A stretch of DNA of 64,000 nucleotides from Gigantopelta aegis (Eukaryota; Mollusca; Gastropoda; Neomphalida; Peltospiridae): assembly GCF_016097555.1 (NCBI RefSeq), contig NC_054708.1, positions 4,922,293-4,986,292 on the forward strand. The letters are read 5' to 3'. How positions within the stretch are numbered: position 1 is the first letter of the stretch; every line of letters starts with the position of its first letter. This document shows, one piece after another, positions 58,297 through 64,000 of this stretch. The notes under the pieces were generated by a model. That model had not been told where the DNA came from. It did not search any database and saw only the letters and a list, made by a program, of their open reading frames with translations. Made by a program: the position numbers and the translations under genes.

Positions 58297-58344
58297 CTGG
58301 ACAATCGTCATTCGGTTTAGCTGATAGAAGAGCACAAGGATCCT
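58297..58344 (-). CDS. Thyroglobulin-domain membrane protein, 48-nt linker exon
   Basis: Between tttatttcag and CCAG|GTATGT, phase 1 at both ends. Encodes E-D-P-C-A-L-L-S-A-K-P-N-D-D-C-P, a short two-Cys linker. It joins the Cys-rich module 1 exon as C-T-E-D-P-C and the module 2 exon as C-P-V-K-T-V-C. The exon would be missed by length filters, but phase and splice sites on both sides agree. Confidence 0.7.
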
Positions 58345-58901
58345 CTGAAATAAAAATAAGAAACAGGTACGTTCTGTTAGGTATTTCTGAGAGGTGTGTG
58401 CATACCACAAAATAAAATCCCAAAGATGACTATAGTAACATATGTACATTTTGTAGCTGAATCTGTGTTTCAATCCACGTATACACAATTGTTTGAGACA
58501 AATTGGGAAACGTCATTGATTACACCAGTTCCACACAAATTGTCATCCTAATTTTAGCAGGAACAGATATGTTTCAAGCACAATAGCTGCTGGAACACTG
58601 ACACTACTTCAAATCAACTTACAGGAATTAACTGGCTGGATGAAAGAACATTTTATGACACGTCCTGTCACACATTTCACTAATTATATAACCAGCGTGA
58701 TCTATATTTAATGTGACACCCAAAGTTAGATGCACTTTGAACTTTGACCCACTGAGATGCTAACTGCGAATTCTCACAATACTTAATAAAAAAAAGGATT
58801 CTGTATCCCCACATCCTATATTACGTATCTATTATTTCCAGAGTAAGCTGTTAATAATTCTTATTAAAAATTCCTTATAAAAGTAAAAAGAATTAATTTA
58901 C
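58345..58901. other. Intron, no feature recognised
   Basis: Nothing recognised on either strand. Confidence 0.45.
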
Positions 58902-59060
58902 CAGTACAGGAGACCTTGGTGTCATTCTGGACAAACTCTATGCCACACTGGTCGTCACACATGTTGACAAGACACGTGGCTTGTTCGTGACCCGGACACA
59001 CTTTGGTCATGCAGGCATCGAGACAGTGCAGACGCGGGGCCTTGCCATCGGCGCATCTAC
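58902..59060 (-). CDS. Thyroglobulin-domain membrane protein, Cys-rich module 1
   Basis: A 159-nt exon between gtgtttgaag and TACTG|GTAAAT, phase 1 at both ends. Encodes RCADGKAPRLHCLDACMTK, VCPGHEQATCLVNMCDDQCG, I-E-F-V-Q-N-D-T-K-V-S-C. Cys spacing parallels module 2 (57223-57393): C-x-x-G-x-A-P-x3-C-x3-C-x3-x-C-P ... C-x4-C-x3-C-x2-x-F ... C. One N-glycosylation site (NDT). The acceptor ends in AAG rather than the usual CAG, a minor weakness. Confidence 0.8.
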
Positions 59061-59557
59061 CTTCAAACACAAACAATACACATACATGTCGACACAAAAT
59101 CCTAAGATTAATTATAATGCACAAACTACTCACTGGTATACTAGGTTGTATTTGTTCTGGAAAGTATACCAGTATTAAGAAAGAAAGAAAAAAAGATGAC
59201 ATAGTTTTCAATTTAATTATTTAATGACACTCTGGTGTGTACAAAATGTGTTAGCTGGTGGTTTTCTCAAAATATATACACATAGTTATATCACATTATT
59301 CATACCATTTGTTATAATAGCGTATTTCATTTGAAGAAATGTTAGTATAGCAAACTTATGAAAGTAAAAAAAAAAAAAAAATAATAATTTAAAAAAGTCA
59401 ACTAAAATCTGATATTGAGAATCTTCTGTGAACAAACAGCATTTACCAGATTTTTTATTTGAAATGTAATCATCAAGCTTTTTCTTGGGAATTGGTGTAT
59501 ATAATGATATAATCCAAACTGGTTGCATTCACTAAATGTGTGTTAATATTAACTTAC

Positions 59558-59590
59558 CAACTTCAGCATCAGCTTCAAACTGAAATGTGC
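59558..59590 (-). CDS. Thyroglobulin-domain membrane protein, 33-nt linker exon
   Basis: Between tctttatatcag and GAAGTTG|GTAAGTT, phase 1 at both ends. Encodes T-F-Q-F-E-A-D-A-E-V. An alternative acceptor 10 bases downstream (acatttcag) would break the phase, so the upstream one is preferred. Joins as Q-E-D-G-T-F-Q and V-G-R-C-A. Confidence 0.6.
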
Positions 59591-59687
59591 CTGATATAAA
59601 GAAAAACAAATCAATTACTCATAAGAGTTTCACCAAAAAGACAAAAAGTTAAGTACAAGTTCAAAATATGAAATAGCACCAGCATCA

Positions 59688-60470
59688 TATTTAGATATAC
59701 AGCCTCTACGTGTCTACCATGAAATATTTAGATATACAGCCTCTACGTGTCTACCATGAACTATTTAGATATACAGCCTCTACGTGTCTACCATGAACTA
59801 TTTAGATATACAGCCTCTACGTGTCTACCATGAACTATTTAGATATACAGCCTCTACGTGTCTACCATGAACTATTTAGATATACAGCCTCTACGTGTCT
59901 ACCATGAACTATTTAGATATACAGCCTCTACGTGTCTACCATGAACTATTTAGATATACAGCCTCTACGTGTCTACCATGAACTATTTAGATATACAGCC
60001 TCTACGTGTCTACCATGAACTATTTAGATATACAGCCTCTACGTGTCTACCATGAACTATTTAGATATACAGCCTCTACGTGTCTACCATGAACTATTTA
60101 GATATACAGCCTCTACGTGTCTACCATGAACTATTTAGATATACAGCCTCTACGTGTCTACCATGAACTATTTAGATATACAGCCTCTACGTGTCTACCA
60201 TGTACTATTTAGATATACAGCCTCTACGTGTCTACCATGAACTATTTAGATATACAGCCTCTACGTGTCTACCATGAACTATTTAGATATACAGCCTCTA
60301 CGTGTCTACCATGAACTATTTAGATATACAGCCTCTACGTGTCTACCATGAACTATTTAGATATACAGCCTCTACGTGTCTACCATGAACTATTTAGATA
60401 TACAGCCTCTACGTGTCTACCATGAACTATTTAGATATACAGCCTCTACGTGTCTACCATGAAATATTTT
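59688..60470. repeat. 37-bp minisatellite, nearly perfect
   Basis: About 21 copies of 'ctatttagatatacagcctc' plus 'tacgtgtctaccatgaa' with almost no variation (one 'atgtacta', terminal 'gaaatatt'). Confidence 0.97.
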
Positions 60471-61143
60471 GAAAGCCCTAAGGAATACCTGGGTCCCGTT
60501 CAATGAAGTGATCTTAGCTCTAAGATCACCTCAAGTGCATAACTACTTAATGCACATACAGTGAGCTATGGTCAGCTGATGGGACAACTTCTTTGCCAGA
60601 ATATGAAAATCAGCCTACAATGCGTATCTCAGAATTTGTGTTATGTAGACCCCAAAAACTGGAGCAGAAGGTATACTGCTTGAAACAAAGGGAAAATTGA
60701 CTAGTGGAAAGTTGACATCATGATCTCTTTTGTCATACATCTAAGTCTGAATGCTAGTGTCATTTTAAATTGCTATGCATGCATAGATCGAGGTAAATAT
60801 GAAACTAATTTAGAAGTTTAATTTATTTCTAACTCTGGTAGGTACAACACTAAACTAAAACCACCATTACACAAATCTTTACTTTTGTCTCTTTGTTTTA
60901 ATATTATCTGTAAATGTGAAAAAGAAAGTAAAAAAAGAAAGAAAAAGAAATCCACATGCAAATGTTTGGAGATAATTATTCCACTCTCATTAAAATACTA
61001 AAGCAATGTCAGCTCATTCATTAAACGTGTTCTCCTGCACATAATGCATTCTTTAAAACTAGTTCACACTGCAAGAACTATCATAAATACCCCTTCAGTG
61101 ATCAATAAAGTCTGTACATTTACTCACTAAAGCTAGTGACAAG
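60471..61143. other. Intron with a solo half-palindrome repeat
   Basis: 60487-60545 contains 'gtgatcttagctctaagatc', related to the arms of the outer MITE at 27233. The rest is unrecognised. Confidence 0.45.
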
Positions 61144-61544
61144 CAGGGTTTCATAATACACCTACCTCACGATATATGATACATATCACGATACATAACC
61201 CACGGTATGTTATGTATCATGATACCTGGTTCACAGTGGTTTCCCAGTAAAACAAAAAGTTGAAGCTTATATATGAATTAAATGATTTAAAAATAAGAAA
61301 TAAACATGATAAAAAGTGAAACTGATTAAACAATTTAATTGTGGAAACACCACACTATAAACATGTTGACATAAACAGGCACATGTACTCTGTCCACTCT
61401 AATGTTTTTCCTTGAAGTAAATAACTTGTCAATAAGTACATCTCAGTACAAATTGTTGTTGGTAAATTGATCCACAATTAAAATAGGAATTATCAGCAGT
61501 AGTATTGTGATACATTGATGCATCGGAGTATCGTGACAACCCTA
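61144..61544. mobile_element. hAT-like MITE (401 bp)
   Basis: Ends CAGGGTTTCATAATAC at the left and the complement of TAGGGTTGTCACGATAC at the right. The perfect 8-bp target duplication GTGACAAG lies at 61136-61143 and 61545-61552. The CAGGG-type terminus and 8-bp duplication define hAT elements. No coding capacity. Confidence 0.88.
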
Positions 61545-61552
61545 GTGACAAG

Positions 61553-61895
61553 AGAAAATAATTCTGAGATAAAAATCTTGATTATCAGGCACGGTCAAAG
61601 CAAGTAGACACTGTGGGTGCTGACCGAGATCAAGGGTGTAAACCAAAGTTTCTAGGGGATTCAGGGTATACTCCCCAACAACATTTTGAAAACTAGATGT
61701 CCTGAAATCCAATTTCCTGCATCCTACAAGTAAAACTTATCTGTGCCTTAAGATTTACTACCAATAATATTTTTAATTCAGAATTATTGGGAGGGGTAGA
61801 GCCCCTCAGACCTCCTGCTCTGCCGTGCCTGGCAATAACTTATTTATTGTCGTCTTTATGCATTACATGTATATCACGTGACTCGCCACACTTAC
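61553..61895. other. Intron, no feature recognised
   Basis: Nothing recognised. Confidence 0.4.
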
Positions 61896-62063
61896 CATCC
61901 TCCTGACATATCAGACTGTGTCCGTTTGTCAGACTGTCTGGTACTGGTACACCATCTTGTGACACACACCAACAGTATCCATGGTGACACTGCCGCAATG
62001 CGTACTTCTCTCGCCTACACACCGGGAGGTATACACCACCAATGTGCAACTCAGAGAATAAAG
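61896..62063 (-). CDS. Thyroglobulin-domain membrane protein, first thyroglobulin type-1 exon
   Basis: A 168-nt exon between a poly-T/C acceptor ending cccccag and GGATG|GTAAGTG, phase 1 at both ends. It encodes LFSELHIGGVYLPVCRREK, Y-A-L-R-Q-C-H-H-G-Y-C-W-C-V-S-Q-D-G and a C-terminal S-L-I-C-Q-E-D. The Q-C-x3-x-Y-C-W-C-V-x2-x-G core is the thyroglobulin type-1 hallmark. The domain's first Cys is supplied by the preceding exon (A-S-C-D-A-L-F). Confidence 0.86.
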
Positions 62064-62571
62064 CTGGGGGAAAAAAAAAAAAATGTTTTTAATAAAAATA
62101 AAAATAATATAAGAAATGAAATATAAATAAACATAAGGGGCTAACTTTTCATCACACATTTATTTTCATTGCTTGCAAGATGTAAATGTGAAGAAAATAT
62201 CACATAAACAAGTGTGTTTATTGTAATTTATGACATATGCATGGCAGTTTAGAAAAATTACACTAGGGATAAACACCTTTCATAAATTTGTTCTAAAACA
62301 TTTATTACATTGATTGTTTCATTCAATATATTAAGAATGATGTCTGTGCTATGACTGGCACTTACAGGTGAAACCATGACCATGCACCCATGTCAATTTA
62401 ATAGCGAAGGATGCATAACATCATGAATTTTAAATTTCACGGGAAACATTTTTTTGATTTGGTGCCTTGTGATCAACCCATCAAAAACTGTTTTTTAAAA
62501 ATAACTATATATACAGTATATATATATTATTTTCATTGAATAGTCGTACTCAATATAATGATCATGGAAAA
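62064..62571. other. Intron segment, no feature recognised
   Basis: AT-rich with A-runs near the acceptor; nothing else. Confidence 0.45.
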
Positions 62572-63165
62572 TAAAATTTTACTGATATGCTACTGACACG
62601 GTAAGAGAAACGATTGTTTCCGTGATTTTACTGATATGCTACTGACAATGTAAGAGAAACGATTGTTTCCGTGATTTTACTGATATGCTACTGACACGGT
62701 AAGAGAAACGATTGTTTCCGTGATTTTACTGATATGCTACTGACACGGTAAGAGAAACGATTGTTTCCGTGATTTTACTGATATGCTACTGACACGGTAA
62801 GAGAAACGATTGTTTCCGTGATTTTACTGATATGCTACTGACACGGTAAGAGAAACGATTGTTTCCGTGATTTTACTGATATGCTACTGACACGGTAAGA
62901 GAAACGATTGTTTCCGTGATTTTACTGATATGCTACTGACACGGTAAGAGAAACGATTGTTTCCGTGATTTTACTGATATGCTACTGACACGGTAAGAGA
63001 AACGATTGTTTCTGTGATTTTACTGATATGCTACTGACACGGTAAGAGAAACGATTGTTTCCGTGATTTTACTGATATGCTACTGACACGGTAAGAGAAA
63101 CGATTGTTTCCGTGATTTTACTGATATGCTACTGACACAGTAAGAGAAACGATTGTTTCCATGAA
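62572..63165. repeat. 49-bp minisatellite with a hairpin in each unit
   Basis: Twelve near-identical copies of 'gattttactgatatgctact' plus 'gacacggtaagagaaacgat' and 'tgtttccgt'. Each carries the inverted repeat GAAACGATTGTTTC. Confidence 0.96.
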
Positions 63166-63199
63166 ATATAAAGTGCTGTTTAAGACCCATTTCTTCCAA

Positions 63200-63335
63200 T
63201 GAGAGAAAAGCAATTTATTAGCATCCTTGGTTTGAAAAGAAATGTTAAGTTAACTCAATTACATATGTAAGAGAAAAGCAATTTATTAGCATCCTTGGTT
63301 TGAAAACAAATGTTAAGTTAACTCAATTACATATG
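63200..63335. repeat. 67-bp tandem duplication
   Basis: Two copies of 'gagaaaagcaatttattagc' through 'actcaattacatatgtaa', differing at one base. Confidence 0.93.
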
Positions 63336-63481
63336 TAAGTTATAAATAAGTATCATTTGAGACACTTATAATCATATTTAGGTGTGTAATTCCTCCACAA
63401 TTATTCTAAAGAGTGTGAGTTTTCTCGACTGTTCTCTCTCCTGGGTTTTTAGAAACAAAACATTGATGTAGTGACACTCAC

Positions 63482-63572
63482 CATCACACGATGCCCAGTG
63501 CTCGCACGGTCCACCTTCACAATTGTCTTCCTCAGATAGTCGACATTTTTCTCCATCCGCACATTTAACTTT
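63482..63572 (-). CDS. Thyroglobulin-domain membrane protein, Cys-rich exon before TY1
   Basis: A 91-nt exon between gaacatttcag and GATG|GTGAGTG, phase 0 in and phase 1 out. Encodes KVKCADGEKCRLSEEDN, C-E-G-G-P-C-E-H-W-A-S-C-D. The C-x-D-G-E-x-C ... C ... C ... C pattern is follistatin- or VWC-like in look, too short to assign. Joins the next exon as C-D-A-L-F-S-E. Confidence 0.72.
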
Positions 63573-63879
63573 CTGAAATGTTCATTTAGTAAACGTTGAT
63601 ACAAACTTTGACCAGTAGGTCAGTAATAAAATAAACTGAAAATATTTCAAATAAGAGGAAACTCTAATGTAAAGAAAGAGGTACCTATCTATTTAATTTT
63701 TATTGAAAACAGTACCGGTAATCTGCTTTTTGAATGCAGTTATCTGAAAACAGGGGACCAACATATGGATGGCTTCACATACCATTTGTGCCATCTTGGA
63801 ACACAAGTAGTGCATTCTGATAAATATTCATACTGATATTTAAAACAAAATTAAATATGAAATATATTTAAATTCCTAC
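63573..63879. other. Intron, no feature recognised
   Basis: Nothing recognised. Confidence 0.4.
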
Positions 63880-63905
63880 CTTGCATGGACTTGCTTTCTG
63901 GTTAC
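63880..63905 (-). CDS. Thyroglobulin-domain membrane protein, 26-nt exon
   Basis: A micro-exon between tttttag and TGCAAG|GTAGGA, phase 1 in and phase 0 out. Encodes N-Q-K-A-S-P-C-K and joins as P-C-K-K-V-K-C-A-D-G. Further N-terminal exons, including the signal peptide, lie beyond the right edge. Confidence 0.55.
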
Positions 63906-64000
63906 CTAAAAATCAATAAGAAACGTTTTACGTAATACAGTTTAACATAACATGAGCGCCATCTATCAGGTCTGTATTTATAGAAGAGTAAAATATTTAA

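Overview
This is a eukaryotic window with spliced genes, GT-AG introns, dispersed SINEs/LINEs/MITEs and very many tandem repeats. The tRNA-headed SINEs (A-box/B-box head, 3' domain with 'gacatccaatagccgatg', tail 'gtcgttaaacaaaacaaac') and the simple-repeat load suggest a mollusc, most likely a marine gastropod. That is inference; no species can be fixed from the sequence alone.

Four host genes are supported, all on the minus strand. (1) A tetraspanin: start-codon exon 14264-14347 and a second coding exon 280-468, separated by a 13.8 kb intron; the gene runs off the left edge. (2, 3) Two tandem class A GPCRs, each with an uninterrupted coding exon (23032-24177 and 30870-31991), closely similar to each other and resembling the free-fatty-acid receptor FFAR4/GPR120 family; candidate non-coding leader exons lie upstream of each. 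(4) A multi-exon single-pass membrane protein covering 42789-63905 and running off the right edge: Cys-rich modules, two thyroglobulin type-1 domains, a tentative SEA-like domain, a transmembrane helix and a 63-residue cytoplasmic tail. Almost every exon join keeps phase; the one that does not brackets a 61-bp array holding the only N gap, so an exon is probably missing there.

Layout: 1-470 tetraspanin exon; 481-3080 two minisatellites at its acceptor; 3.1-14.2 kb tetraspanin intron with a SINE, a decayed multicopy gene carrying a 36-bp minisatellite, a Tc1-like transposon with a SINE in it, and self-nested TTAA-flanked elements; 14.3-23 kb intergenic with SINEs, another TTAA element and decayed element-encoded proteins; 23-39 kb GPCR pair and leaders, among a triple-nested MITE, a long trinucleotide array, SINEs and two LINE 3' ends; 40-64 kb the thyroglobulin-domain gene, whose introns are about 40% minisatellite.

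The most notable signals are: a minisatellite made of copies of a 3' splice junction of the membrane-protein gene; a LINE 3' end that matches the tail of the local SINEs; self-nested TTAA elements whose target duplications can be read directly; and a minisatellite grown in frame from a Cys-rich motif. No CRISPR array, operon-like organisation, rRNA or functional tRNA gene was seen, and no retroviral, LTR or Polinton-type element was recognised.
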